Assembly: GCF_023101685.1 (NCBI RefSeq)
Contig: NZ_CP082164.1
Coordinates: 2,046,001 to 2,110,000 of the forward strand
Length of the DNA stretch: 64,000 nt
From: Bradyrhizobium sp. 186
Lineage (GTDB): Bacteria > Pseudomonadota > Alphaproteobacteria > Rhizobiales > Xanthobacteraceae
Direction: 5' to 3'
The position numbers were made by a program, and so were the translations under genes. Of the stretch, positions 53,681 through 62,436 are shown one piece after another; position 1 is the stretch's first letter, and every line of letters starts with the position of its first letter. Under the pieces are notes generated by a model. It saw nothing but the letters and a program-made list of their open reading frames with translations. It searched no databases and was not told the DNA's origin.

Positions 53681-54820
53681 TCAGACGGGATCGAGGGCCA
53701 GGCAGTCCTCTGGGCGGAACGTGATGAATACGCTTTCGCCAGGTCTTAGGCTGCCATGTCTTAGGCTGTCATGTCTCAGGCTGTCATGCGCCCCCGGCTG
53801 AAGCTTGACCATGAACTCCCGGTTGCCGGCGACATCGAGCAGGGCCAGCGCGTGGTCGCCGAGATAGATGGTGTTCTGCACCCTGGCCGGCAGGCGGTTA
53901 GGTCCCTCGCCGGAGGTGCCATCCGGGATAATGGCGATCCGCTCCGGCCGCACCGAGAGGGAGGTCGATGCGCCGGCGCCTGATACATTGACCGCCCGTG
54001 CGGTCACGGCACCGCCGCCAGCCAGCGCGACGCGGCAATATTCCTTTTCGACGGTCTCGACGGTGCCGGCCAGCACGTTGTTCTCGCCGATGAAGTGGGC
54101 GACGAAGCTGTTCACCGGATGCTCATACAGCGCATCGGGTCTGTCGACCTGCTGCACGATGCCGTCGTTGAACACGACAATGCGGTCCGACATGGTGAGC
54201 GCTTCACCCTGATCGTGGGTGACGTAGACGACCGTGATGCCCATCGTCTCGTGCAGTTGCTTGATCTCCAGTTGCATCTGCTCCCGCAGGCGCTTGTCCA
54301 GGGCGCCCAGGGGCTCGTCCATCAGTACGAGTTGCGGATTGAAAACCAGCGCGCGGGCCAGCGCCACGCGCTGCTGCTGACCGCCGGACAGCTGCCCGGG
54401 CCGCCGGTGTGCCAGGGTTTCCATCTTGATCATGCGCAACGCCGCCCTTACGCGCTCCTGCGCTTCCGCCTTGTTCGTCTTGCGAACGGATAGCGGGAAG
54501 GCGATATTCTCCGCGATCGTTAGGTGCGGAAACAAGGCATAGTTTTGGAACACCATGCCGATGTCGCGCTTATGCGGCGGCACGTTCTTGATGGGCCGGT
54601 CAGCGAGGTAGATTTCGCCATGGGTCGGAACCTCGAAGCCAGCCAGCATCATCAGCGTGGTCGTCTTGCCCGAGCCCGACGGGCCAAGCAGGGTGATGAA
54701 CTCGCCCTTCCTGATTTCGAGATCGAGGTTCTTCACCACGAGGTGCTCGCCATCGTAGGTCTTCTGAATGCCGGAAAAGCGCACCAGCGCCGGTGCGGGC
54801 GTGACCATGCCGGCTTCCAT
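53681..54820 (-). CDS. ABC transporter ATP-binding protein (PotA-like)
   Basis: The protein is 379 residues. Walker A is GPSGSGKTTT, the signature LSGGQQQRVALARAL, Walker B LVLMDEPLGALD and the H-loop VTHDQGEA. A C-terminal TOBE-type domain (RPERIAIIPDGT) follows. Three tandem 15-bp repeats encode a LRHDS/LRHGS stretch near residue 350, on an exposed loop of the TOBE domain. It is the first gene of the importer operon. Confidence 0.93.
   Translation of the reverse strand: MEAGMVTPAPALVRFSGIQKTYDGEHLVVKNLDLEIRKGEFITLLGPSGSGKTTTLMMLAGFEVPTHGEIYLADRPIKNVPPHKRDIGMVFQNYALFPHLTIAENIAFPLSVRKTNKAEAQERVRAALRMIKMETLAHRRPGQLSGGQQQRVALARALVFNPQLVLMDEPLGALDKRLREQMQLEIKQLHETMGITVVYVTHDQGEALTMSDRIVVFNDGIVQQVDRPDALYEHPVNSFVAHFIGENNVLAGTVETVEKEYCRVALAGGGAVTARAVNVSGAGASTSLSVRPERIAIIPDGTSGEGPNRLPARVQNTIYLGDHALALLDVAGNREFMVKLQPGAHDSLRHDSLRHGSLRPGESVFITFRPEDCLALDPV
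53743..53787 (+). repeat. Three 15-bp tandem repeats inside the ATPase gene
   Basis: The units are GTCTTAGGCTGCCAT, GTCTTAGGCTGTCAT and GTCTCAGGCTGTCAT. They are in frame and keep the ABC protein intact; copy number could vary between strains. Confidence 0.85.
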
Positions 54821-54955
54821 GTCGTCCTCGCGTTGCCCGCTACAGTGCTGTCAGCACCTCGTCCGAGGTTGCGAAGAACAGCTTAGCATCCTCCGACGAG
54901 AATGCCAGCGGCGCAGGCGACGAAGACGCGCGCGAGCCCGGTGAGTGAAGGCGCG

Positions 54956-56527
54956 CTACATTCCCTGCAGCTTCGTCACAGACACGTTCAGGGTGCCGCC
55001 GGCTTCCGCGACGATGCGCAGCGTCTTCGAATCGAAGGCGATGTCGGCGAGCGTCAGGCGCTGGATGTTGGCCTCGACCTTGAGGCCGTCCTCGCTCTTC
55101 TGGAAGTCGGCGATCGCGGCCGCGATCTTCTCGCGCGCATTGGTCGCGATCGGCTTCAGGTCGAGCGTCGCCTTCTGCACCAGCGCCTGCTGCATCTGCG
55201 GCACCACCGCGCGCGCCGCGGCCCCTAGCAGGCCGAACGCCGCCTCGGATTCCACCGCGAGCTGGATGTCGGCGAGCCGCAGCGTCTGCTGCGCCTGGTC
55301 GAGCATCGGCCGGCCCCAGATGTGCACGGTCGCCTCGGCGCCGAGGCCAAGCCAGCTCTTCTTCTCCTTGGCGCGCACCAGAAGCGAGATCAGCAGCCGG
55401 CCACCCGACGGGATCACGTTGACGCTCTTCACGGCGACGTCGACCGGGCCGGAGCCATCCTCGGGATAGGTGTGGCCGACCATCTGCGCCGCGATGAGCT
55501 TGTTGATCTCGGTGAAGGGCACGTCGATCGGCACGCCGATGTTCACGCCGGTGCCGGTCGGCGGCACGATCGATATCTTGTCGGGAAACGGGCAGTCCGG
55601 ATTGGTTTGCGTGGTCGTGACGCGCGTCTCAGCCTCCAGGCCCATCAGCAGCGTCACGGCCTGCGCGTCGACGCGCGGCTGCGCGGCGATCGCCCGCACC
55701 GGCTTCATCTCGAGCCAGAGCGGCGGCAGCGAGGCCGAGGCGCCCGCGCCTTGCAGCGGGATCGAGCGGCACGCCTTGGCCCATTGCACCTTTGCATTCT
55801 CCCGTAGCGACGGATCGTTGCGGATGCGTTCGGAGGCGGCGTTGAGCTGTTCGCCGACGGTCTTGTCGATCAGCGGCTTGACCTGCGCCGGGACGTTGAC
55901 CTTGGCGCCGGCAACCGAGAGGTTGGTGTCGCCGAGATTGACCTGGGCGCCAAGATTGGGCTCGAGGTGCCAGTTCGCCGCGAGCTTCGGACGCGAGGTG
56001 ACGACCACGTTGCCCTTGATCTCGGCGCTGGCATTCAGGTTCTTGATGTTGACCGCGCCGATCTGTTTCGCGGCATTGCCGCCGAGCACGTTGCCCAGAG
56101 CCTCGCCGAGCGCGCCGGTGGCCTTCGACGACAGTGACCCCGTCACATTCAGCTTGCCGGTGAGCGGCGTCGACAGCGTCAGCACGTCCTTGTCGCCGAC
56201 AGCCGACATCGGCCCGCGCATGGCGGACCAGCCGATGTCGGCGTTTTGGAGGATCTGCGAGATCGGGTTGTCGGCCTTCCCGGCGAAATTGCGCGGCGCG
56301 GCCTTCTCGGCCTGCTCGCGGATCGCCGACAGTGCGATCGACACCGGCGCCACCACGATCGAGCTCTTCGCGACCGGCGGCAGCGGCGGCAGTTGCGCAA
56401 CCGGTGGGGCGGTTATCGTCCCGCGCGGCGACAGCCAGTCCATCGCCTTCAAGCTGATGAAAAACGACGCCGCGATCACCGCGACGGCGATCAAAATAGT
56501 CTTCAAGTTCAACGTCAGACGCATCAT
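54956..56527 (-). CDS. DUF4403 family protein
   Basis: The protein is 523 residues. One N-terminal TM anchor (TILIAVAVIAASFFISLKA) is followed by a Pro-rich linker and a large periplasmic region. LWLEMKPVRAIAAQPRVDAQ, and VHIWGRPMLDQAQQTLRLAD lie in DUF4403, which resembles lipid-binding tubular domains. The C-terminus is helical (EANIQRLTLADIAFD). It is a probable envelope lipid-handling protein; that is inference. Confidence 0.85.
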   Translation of the reverse strand: MMRLTLNLKTILIAVAVIAASFFISLKAMDWLSPRGTITAPPVAQLPPLPPVAKSSIVVAPVSIALSAIREQAEKAAPRNFAGKADNPISQILQNADIGWSAMRGPMSAVGDKDVLTLSTPLTGKLNVTGSLSSKATGALGEALGNVLGGNAAKQIGAVNIKNLNASAEIKGNVVVTSRPKLAANWHLEPNLGAQVNLGDTNLSVAGAKVNVPAQVKPLIDKTVGEQLNAASERIRNDPSLRENAKVQWAKACRSIPLQGAGASASLPPLWLEMKPVRAIAAQPRVDAQAVTLLMGLEAETRVTTTQTNPDCPFPDKISIVPPTGTGVNIGVPIDVPFTEINKLIAAQMVGHTYPEDGSGPVDVAVKSVNVIPSGGRLLISLLVRAKEKKSWLGLGAEATVHIWGRPMLDQAQQTLRLADIQLAVESEAAFGLLGAAARAVVPQMQQALVQKATLDLKPIATNAREKIAAAIADFQKSEDGLKVEANIQRLTLADIAFDSKTLRIVAEAGGTLNVSVTKLQGM

Positions 56528-56655
56528 CCCCCCAAACGGGCCCCGGAGCGGATTCTACAGGGCGGCAGACGGGGGCGCTAGAGCGCACCGATGGGGTGGA
56601 ATTGGGGCGAACGGGTTAACGGCTGTAGCCGCGCCGTTGCCGCGTATTCAGACCG

Positions 56656-57303
56656 TCATCGCGGGGCGGCGCGCCTGGGACGGCGGACCGTTCTCACGTT
56701 TCCGCGACTTCCGCCACCGCAGAAGAAGCGATCGCCGCCATCGGACTCCAATCCCGAGACCATCGTCCCGGCGGGCAGGTCGAGTTGCTCCAGCACCTTC
56801 CCGGTTTCGGGATCAATCCGCCGCACGTCGCTTTCGTCGCCTTCCCAGGTGCCATGCCAGAGCTCGCCGTCCACCCAGGTGACGCCGGTGACGAAGCGCT
56901 TGCTTTCGATGGTGCGAAGAACCTTCCCCGTCTGGGGATCGACCTGATGGATCTTGCGCGCCCGATATTCTCCGACCCAAAGCGAGCCTTCGGCCCAGGC
57001 AAGTCCGGAATCGCCTCCGCCGCCGGGCGCCGGAATGGTGGTGAGCACCTGGCCGGTCGCGGCGTCGATCTTCTGGATGCGATCCTCGGCGATCTGGAAA
57101 AGATGCCGGCCGTCGAACGCCGTTCCCGCATGGGCGGCGACATTGATGGAGCGTGCGATCTTGCCGTTTGCCGGATCGACCGCATTCAGCTTGTCGCCGG
57201 ATGCGAACCAGACATGCGTGCCGTCATAGGTGACGCCATGCACGCTCTCGACGCCCGCAAAAGGCCCATACTCCCTGACAATCTCGGCCGCTGAACGCTT
57301 CAT
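56656..57303 (-). CDS. Beta-propeller protein (glutamine cyclotransferase-like)
   Basis: The protein is 215 residues with repeated blades: GVTYDGTHVWFASGDKLNAV, then DPANGKIARSI, DAATGQVLTTI, DPQTGKVLRTI and DPETGKVLEQL. Such repeats are found in PQQ-like propellers and streptogramin lyase relatives. No catalytic residues were identified. It lacks a signal peptide. The C-terminus is basic (VRTVRRPRRAAPR). Confidence 0.75.
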   Translation of the reverse strand: MKRSAAEIVREYGPFAGVESVHGVTYDGTHVWFASGDKLNAVDPANGKIARSINVAAHAGTAFDGRHLFQIAEDRIQKIDAATGQVLTTIPAPGGGGDSGLAWAEGSLWVGEYRARKIHQVDPQTGKVLRTIESKRFVTGVTWVDGELWHGTWEGDESDVRRIDPETGKVLEQLDLPAGTMVSGLESDGGDRFFCGGGSRGNVRTVRRPRRAAPR

Positions 57304-57332
57304 GTGCTTGATCCCTGTGAGGTCATTCCATC

Positions 57333-58553
57333 CTACGTCTTCAGGAGCGGTCCGGGGAGTAACAACCCTGTCGGGAAACCCGGGACAGGCGGCGTCAACC
57401 AGCGGCGCGCCCGTCCGTGTCCGAAGGACTGCACCTTGTTCGACCGCGCGAGCTCTTCGAGGGCCCGCTGCACCGTGCGCGGGCTCATGTCAAGCGCGAG
57501 CGCGAGCGCCGAGCTCGACCACGGCTCGCCATCGGAGAGGAAGGCGAGCACATTGGCGTGCTTCTCCTCGACTGGCCGCGCCAGCACGATGACGTCGCGC
57601 GTCTTCCGCGGCGCCAGCACAAAACCCTGCTTCGTCGCGCTGACATCGGCCAGCGGTTTGAGCTTGGTGCGGAGCCGCCCGATCTCGACGCGCAATCGCG
57701 CGCGGTGCGACTCATCGACGTGCTTCGCTTGAAACGCACCAGCAATCAACGCCTCTCGCGAGACATCCGCGGGCCATGCCTGCGCCAGAAGACGGGCGAG
57801 CGCGAACAGCACTGGCCGTGTTCCGAACGACACGACAGTGCCTTGCCTGCGCACAACATGATGGAAGGTGTCCACGACGAGCGCTGTCGAGGTTGCCAGT
57901 CTTTCGACCTCCCCGAGCAACAACGGATGTTCGCTGCCGCGCGCGATCAGGCGCGCCGCGGGCGTGTCGAGGATGAGGTTCGTGCTGTAGACTTCGGCCG
58001 TCAGTGCCGGGATCCCGGCCAGCCGCGCTGCCTTGGCCGCGCGGTCGAGCGCCGCGCGCGCGGCTTCCGTCCTGAGCCGCCGTATCGCGATGCCCGCGAC
58101 CACCAGTTCGCGGGCCACCTGAGACGCAGGCGGGAGCGATGCGGTGCTGACCTCGGCGAGCGTGCGCTCTGCCTCGTCGATGCGTCCGACGAGGAGAAGG
58201 CGGCGCGCCTCGATGTGGCCCGCATGGGCGGCATTGGCGAGATCGCCGTGGTTTTCGAGCGTCGCCCGCGCGGCCGCGAGTGTCTTGACCGGCCAATTCA
58301 GGTCGCGGGAGACGAGCGCGATCTCGGCCTCGGCCACCACGCACCTGGCGCGCGCCACTGCCTCTCTCGGACCGAAGGCGCGGGCGGCGCTTCGCAGCAA
58401 TGTCTTTGCCCGAGCGAGATCGCCGAGCTGTGCCATCGCGATGCCGCGCAGCGCGAGCGAGGGTGCATCGTTGCGCAACGCGACGCGGTTCAAGGCGCCG
58501 AGCGGATCGCCCGCTTCGAGCGCGCGTGCCGCGGCCGTGATCAGCGACTCCAT
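57333..58553 (-). CDS. Transcriptional regulator, helix-turn-helix with TPR-like N-terminus
   Basis: The protein is 406 residues. The N-terminal ~250 residues are Ala/Arg-rich helical repeats (TPR-like: GDLARAKTLLRSAARAFGPR, HAGHIEARRLLLVGRIDEAE). The middle holds a winged-helix-like segment (ADVSREALIAGAFQAKHVDE, SHRARLRVEIGRLRTKLKPL), and a second HTH (SALALALDMSPRTVQRALEE) is at the C-terminus. It is divergent from the DUF899 gene and may control it. Confidence 0.78.
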   Translation of the reverse strand: MESLITAAARALEAGDPLGALNRVALRNDAPSLALRGIAMAQLGDLARAKTLLRSAARAFGPREAVARARCVVAEAEIALVSRDLNWPVKTLAAARATLENHGDLANAAHAGHIEARRLLLVGRIDEAERTLAEVSTASLPPASQVARELVVAGIAIRRLRTEAARAALDRAAKAARLAGIPALTAEVYSTNLILDTPAARLIARGSEHPLLLGEVERLATSTALVVDTFHHVVRRQGTVVSFGTRPVLFALARLLAQAWPADVSREALIAGAFQAKHVDESHRARLRVEIGRLRTKLKPLADVSATKQGFVLAPRKTRDVIVLARPVEEKHANVLAFLSDGEPWSSSALALALDMSPRTVQRALEELARSNKVQSFGHGRARRWLTPPVPGFPTGLLLPGPLLKT

Positions 58554-58697
58554 GAAAATCCCGCCACACTTGTTACTCCCACCGCGCGATCGTCCGGTGC
58601 GAGAACTGACTCACGACCGACGATGTGCGGTGAGACGCGAGCGGATCTGTGCCGGTGCGGCGCAGGACGATCGCCCAAGCAAGAGGTTTGGAGAGCC

Positions 58698-59492
58698 ATG
58701 ACGACAGCCACTAAATCAGCCCAGGACGAACGGAACAACGGACAGCCCGCCATGCAAACACCGCCAGTGGTGTCGCCGCAAGACTGGGAGGCAGCCCGTC
58801 AGCAACTGCTCGTGAAGGAAAAGGCGCATACCCGCGCCCGCGACGCTCTCGCCGCTGAACGCCGGCGCATGCCGTGGATGGAAGTGGACAAAACCTACGC
58901 ATTCGAGGCGCCTTCGGGCAAGGCCAGTCTGCTCGATCTGTTCCAGGGTCGGCCGCAGCTCATCCTCTACCGGGCCTTCTTCGAGCCAGGCGTGTTCGGC
59001 TGGCCCGACCATGCGTGCCGGGGCTGCTCCATGGTGGCTGACCAGGTTGCCCATGTCTCCCATCTGAACGCCCGTGACACCACGCTCGTCTTCGCCTCGC
59101 GCGCGCCCCAGGCGGATATCGCGCGGCTGAAGCAGCGGATGGGCTGGACGATCCCGTGGGTCACCATCACCGACAGCTTCGATGCCGATTTCGGTGTGGG
59201 CGAATGGCACGGGACGAACGTGTTCTATCGCGACGGCGACCGCATCTTCCGCACCTATTTGATCAAGAGCCGTGGCGACGAGCAGATGGGCGGCACCTGG
59301 AACTATCTCGACATCACACCGCTCGGCCGCCAGGAGCCCTGGGAGGATTCACCGGAAGGCTATCCGCAGAGCCCGACCTACAAATGGTGGAACTGGAACG
59401 ACAGCTACGCCGAAGGCTCGGCACCCGACAAGAAATGGGTCGAGGTGTCGGACGCCGGAGAGAAGGCGCTCCGCGAGGCAGGCGCGCAGTGA
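58698..59492 (+). CDS. DUF899 family thioredoxin-like protein
   Basis: The protein is 264 residues. MPWMEVDKTYAFEAPSGKAS, LILYRAFFEPGVFGWPDHAC, RGCSMVADQVAHVSHLNARD and SFDADFGVGEWHGTNVFYRD are DUF899 blocks, with a CxxC (ACRGCS). The family resembles thioredoxin-like enzymes of unknown activity. ATG 58698 follows GGAGAG. It is the first of a two-gene operon with the next gene (GTGA overlap). Confidence 0.9.
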   Translation: MTTATKSAQDERNNGQPAMQTPPVVSPQDWEAARQQLLVKEKAHTRARDALAAERRRMPWMEVDKTYAFEAPSGKASLLDLFQGRPQLILYRAFFEPGVFGWPDHACRGCSMVADQVAHVSHLNARDTTLVFASRAPQADIARLKQRMGWTIPWVTITDSFDADFGVGEWHGTNVFYRDGDRIFRTYLIKSRGDEQMGGTWNYLDITPLGRQEPWEDSPEGYPQSPTYKWWNWNDSYAEGSAPDKKWVEVSDAGEKALREAGAQ

Positions 59493-59779
59493 CCGAGACC
59501 CATTCCGCCAGCGTGGCCGCCGACGCCGGCCGTGATGGCGGAGAGGTCGTGGCCGCATCTCACCTCGCCAGATGGCTGGGTCTTGCGGCTACGCCGACCT
59601 TCGCGGTCATGGCCGTGCTGACCGCCGCCCTCGGCGGCGGTCCGGCGGACATGCTCTGCTCCTCCGGCCACGAGGCGCTCGTCGGCGGGATGGTGCCGAT
59701 GTATCTGCTGATGAGCGCGTTTCATGCTTCGGCGTGGCTGAGGCTGATCTCGGAGCGGCGGGACGCCGCCCGCCGGTAA
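59489..59779 (+). CDS. Small two-TM membrane protein
   Basis: The protein is 96 residues from GTG 59489 in a GTGA overlap with the DUF899 stop. Two TM segments (TPTFAVMAVLTAALGG and LVGGMVPMYLLMSAFH) are followed by a short basic end. It has no known family. Coupling to DUF899 suggests a shared task. Confidence 0.75.
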   Translation: MTETHSASVAADAGRDGGEVVAASHLARWLGLAATPTFAVMAVLTAALGGGPADMLCSSGHEALVGGMVPMYLLMSAFHASAWLRLISERRDAARR

Positions 59780-59807
59780 GCGCAGGACGGCCACCGGCAC
59801 GAACGAA

Positions 59808-59834
59808 AGCGGCCCCGCTGTCGGCGGGACCGCT
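59808..59834. terminator. Hairpin between convergent genes
   Basis: AGCGG, CCCGC on the left pair with GCGGG, CCGCT on the right (one mismatch). It overlaps the end of the cytochrome gene. Confidence 0.6.
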
Positions 59835-60246
59835 ACTGCGAACCCGACGCCGATTGCAGATAGGCAATCACTTTGGCCGCTTCGTCCGGCGAGACGCCGC
59901 CATAGGGCTGCATCTTGTTGCCTGATACGACCTCGTCCGGCTTGACCATGAAGCGCGTGAGCTTGTCCTGGTCCCAGACGAAGTCCGCATCTTTCATTGC
60001 GGGAGAATAGTTGTAGTTCGGCAGCGAGCCTGCCTTCCGTCCGACAATCTTGCTGAGGTTGGGACCCAGACGATTGTCGCCCTCCCTCACGGAGTGGCAG
60101 GTGCGGCATGAATTATTGAAGGCTTGTTGAGCCGCGTCGTCGCTCGCCGGCTGCTGCGCGAGAGAAGAGGGCGCAGAGATAAACCACAACAATGCTCCTG
60201 CGCTGGCGAGCCATTTGCTTCGCGACGCTTTCCGGTCCGCTTGCAT
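59833..60246 (-). CDS. Class I c-type cytochrome
   Basis: The protein is 137 residues from ATG 60246, with GGAG 6 bases upstream; ATG 60273 and 60258 are alternatives. A signal peptide ends SSLAQQ. The haem motif is CRTCH, with the distal Met probably in GNKMQPYGG. The layout matches c2/c550-like periplasmic electron carriers. No oxidase gene is adjacent, so its partner is unknown. Confidence 0.92.
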   Translation of the reverse strand: MQADRKASRSKWLASAGALLWFISAPSSLAQQPASDDAAQQAFNNSCRTCHSVREGDNRLGPNLSKIVGRKAGSLPNYNYSPAMKDADFVWDQDKLTRFMVKPDEVVSGNKMQPYGGVSPDEAAKVIAYLQSASGSQ

Positions 60247-60317
60247 CTGCGTCTCCATAAGGATCGCGCTCATGCTTCTCAGAGCAAGGTGGCTTGGAGA
60301 GCATCATGCAAACGAAA

Positions 60318-60343
60318 ACGGCCCCGGAGGGTTCCGGGGCCGT
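60318..60343. terminator. Terminator hairpin
   Basis: ACGGCCCCGGA and TCCGGGGCCGT form a perfect 11-bp stem with a 4-base loop, 22 bp beyond the stop of the L,D-transpeptidase gene (minus strand). Confidence 0.82.
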
Positions 60344-60365
60344 CTGCGTTACGATGTCCTGTCGC

Positions 60366-61073
60366 TTACCGCGTAGCGCTGCCGAGATCCGCGCGCCGCT
60401 CCGTCATCGGCATCACGATGACCTTGGTGCCGACGTTGACGCGGGAGTAGAGGTCGGAGACGTCCTCATTGGTCAGGCGGATGCAACCGGAGGAGACGTG
60501 CTTGCCGATCGTGTCGGGGGCGTTGGTGCCGTGGATGCGGTAGATGGTGCCGCCGAGATACATGGCGCGGGCGCCGAGCGGGTTGCCGGGGCCGCCGGCC
60601 ATGTGGCGCGGCAAATAGGGCTGGCGGGCGATCATTTCCGGCGGCGGGGTCCAGTCCGGCCACTCGGCCTTCTTGGTCACCGACTGCACGCCGGACCAGG
60701 TGAAGCCGTCACGGCCGACGCCGATGCCATAGCGAACGGCCTGGCCGCCTCCGAGCACGTAATAGAGATAGGTGTTGGGCGTATCGATGATGATGGTGCC
60801 CGGCGCCTCGCGCGTCGCGTAGGAGACGGTCTGGCGGCGGAAGCGGGCCGGCATCTCGACCGCGTCCTGATCCTCGGACGGCGCGGCCTGGTAAGGCGTC
60901 GCCTGGTAGGGCTGGATCGGCTGCGGCGCAGCCATCGGCGGCAGCGGCTGGAAGAAGGGGAAAAGCTGCACGGGCGCGGCGTTGGCCGGGCCTACGAATG
61001 CGATCGCGGTAACAGCCACTGCAGTGAACGCGACGGCGCGCGAACACGGCTTGAACGTGCCCAGATTGAACAT
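60366..61073 (-). CDS. L,D-transpeptidase (YkuD), short paralogue
   Basis: The protein is 235 residues. A signal peptide ends GPANA-AP. A short Pro-rich linker (FPFFQPLPPMAAPQPIQP) is followed by the YkuD domain (TIIIDTPNTYLYYVLGGGQA, YRIHGTNAPDTIG, SSGCIRL with catalytic Cys). The catalytic domain is very close to that at 15015, but without the 26-residue repeats. It acts in the periplasm on peptidoglycan. Confidence 0.93.
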   Translation of the reverse strand: MFNLGTFKPCSRAVAFTAVAVTAIAFVGPANAAPVQLFPFFQPLPPMAAPQPIQPYQATPYQAAPSEDQDAVEMPARFRRQTVSYATREAPGTIIIDTPNTYLYYVLGGGQAVRYGIGVGRDGFTWSGVQSVTKKAEWPDWTPPPEMIARQPYLPRHMAGGPGNPLGARAMYLGGTIYRIHGTNAPDTIGKHVSSGCIRLTNEDVSDLYSRVNVGTKVIVMPMTERRADLGSATR

Positions 61074-61273
61074 TTGATCGCCCCTGTTTGCTCGGTGTTT
61101 TTGATCACCGCGGCACCGCTACCGGTGCTCCGTTGCGTAGATCACTAACGGCAAAAAGTTTCGGGACGTTTGCGCGGAAAACCGAAAACGGTTTCGTCGC
61201 GTCAAGGATTGTTTCATGACAGTTTCGTGGCCTCGCCAGCGCGTTAACGAACAAAACAGCCCGCGGACATTTA

Positions 61274-61285
61274 TGTGACGTCACA
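61274..61285. promoter_or_regulatory. Perfect 12-bp palindrome upstream of the glycosyltransferase gene
   Basis: TGTGACGTCACA is self-complementary and lies 64 bp before ATG 61349. It may be an operator. The factor is unknown; in sequence it resembles half-sites of Crp/FNR-type or bZIP-like symmetric sites, which proves nothing. Confidence 0.4.
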
Positions 61286-61348
61286 CGCCTGAAATATCCA
61301 TGGTTGATGGTCGAAAGCCGAGAATCATCAAACTCTCGGGATTTCCCC

Positions 61349-62401
61349 ATGCGGGTATTAATCGCGACTGACGCCTGGCATCCGCAGGTTAACGGTGTGG
61401 TCCGGACGCTGACCTCGCTCGCGGGCGCCGCCAAGGCCCTCGACGTCGAGATCGACTTCCTGACGCCGGACGGCTTTCCGTCATGGCCGCTGCCGACCTA
61501 TCCGGGCCTGCGCATCGCGCTGCCAAGGGCTAAGGAGATCGCGCGGCGGATCGAGAAGGCGGCGCCGGAAGCCCTGCACATCGCGACCGAAGGGCCGATC
61601 GGTTGGGCCGCGCGGGCCTATTGCCGCCGCAACCGCCTGGCCTTCACGACCTCCTACACCACGCGCTTTCCGGAATACGTCTCGGTGCGGACCGGTATCC
61701 CTGAGAGCGTCGGCTATGCCGTGCTGCGCCATTTCCACGATGCCGCCGCCATGACCATGGTGGCGACGCCGTCGCTGCGGCAGGAGCTCTCCGAGCGCGG
61801 CTTCAAGCGGCTCGGCTTCTGGACGCGCGGCGTCAACACCGAGCTGTTCCATCCTGACTCTCCGGCAACGCTCGATCTGCCGCGGCCGATCTTCATGACG
61901 ATGGGGCGCGTGGCGGTGGAGAAGAATCTCGAAGCATTCCTCTCACTCGACCTGCCCGGCACCAAGGTCGTCGTCGGCGACGGCCCGCAGAAGACGCAGC
62001 TCGAAAAGATGTATCCGGACGCCGTCTTCCTCGGCGAGAAGAAGGGCGCGGATCTCACCGCCCATCTCGCTGCCGCCGACGTCTTCGTGTTCCCGAGCCT
62101 GACCGATACGTTCGGCGTGGTGCAGCTCGAAGCGCTCGCCTGCGGCACGCCGGTTGCGGCGTTTCCGGTGACCGGACCAAAGGACGTCATTGCCGATCAT
62201 CCGATCGGCGCGATCGACCACGATTTGCGTACGGCCTGTCTGCGCGCGCTCACGATGTCGCGCGAGACCTGCCGCAACTTCGCGCTCGAGCGTTCCTGGG
62301 AGAACAGCGCACGCCAGTTCGTCGGCAATCTTACGTCACTTCAGCCCAGCCGTTCGCTGCGCGCTTCGCCGGTCATGGCGCGGCGGCCGGTGCGCGGTTG
62401 A
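61349..62401 (+). CDS. GT4-family glycosyltransferase
   Basis: The protein is 350 residues. RVLIATDAWHPQVNGVVRTL is the N-terminal domain start. IFMTMGRVAVEKNLEAFLSL gives the sugar-nucleotide-binding R/K region, and FPSLTDTFGVVQLEALACGT the E-x7-E motif of retaining GT4 enzymes. It resembles GDP-mannose-dependent alpha-mannosyltransferases acting on lipids. It lies 35 bp upstream of the methyltransferase. Confidence 0.88.
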   Translation: MRVLIATDAWHPQVNGVVRTLTSLAGAAKALDVEIDFLTPDGFPSWPLPTYPGLRIALPRAKEIARRIEKAAPEALHIATEGPIGWAARAYCRRNRLAFTTSYTTRFPEYVSVRTGIPESVGYAVLRHFHDAAAMTMVATPSLRQELSERGFKRLGFWTRGVNTELFHPDSPATLDLPRPIFMTMGRVAVEKNLEAFLSLDLPGTKVVVGDGPQKTQLEKMYPDAVFLGEKKGADLTAHLAAADVFVFPSLTDTFGVVQLEALACGTPVAAFPVTGPKDVIADHPIGAIDHDLRTACLRALTMSRETCRNFALERSWENSARQFVGNLTSLQPSRSLRASPVMARRPVRG

Positions 62402-62436
62402 TCCGAACGTTTTGAACCACAGCGAGAACCTCACCG

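Noticed and set aside
54956..56527. Antisense frame 55470-56882 (470 codons)
   Set aside because: It is opposite the DUF4403 gene, which has a clear membrane anchor and family blocks.
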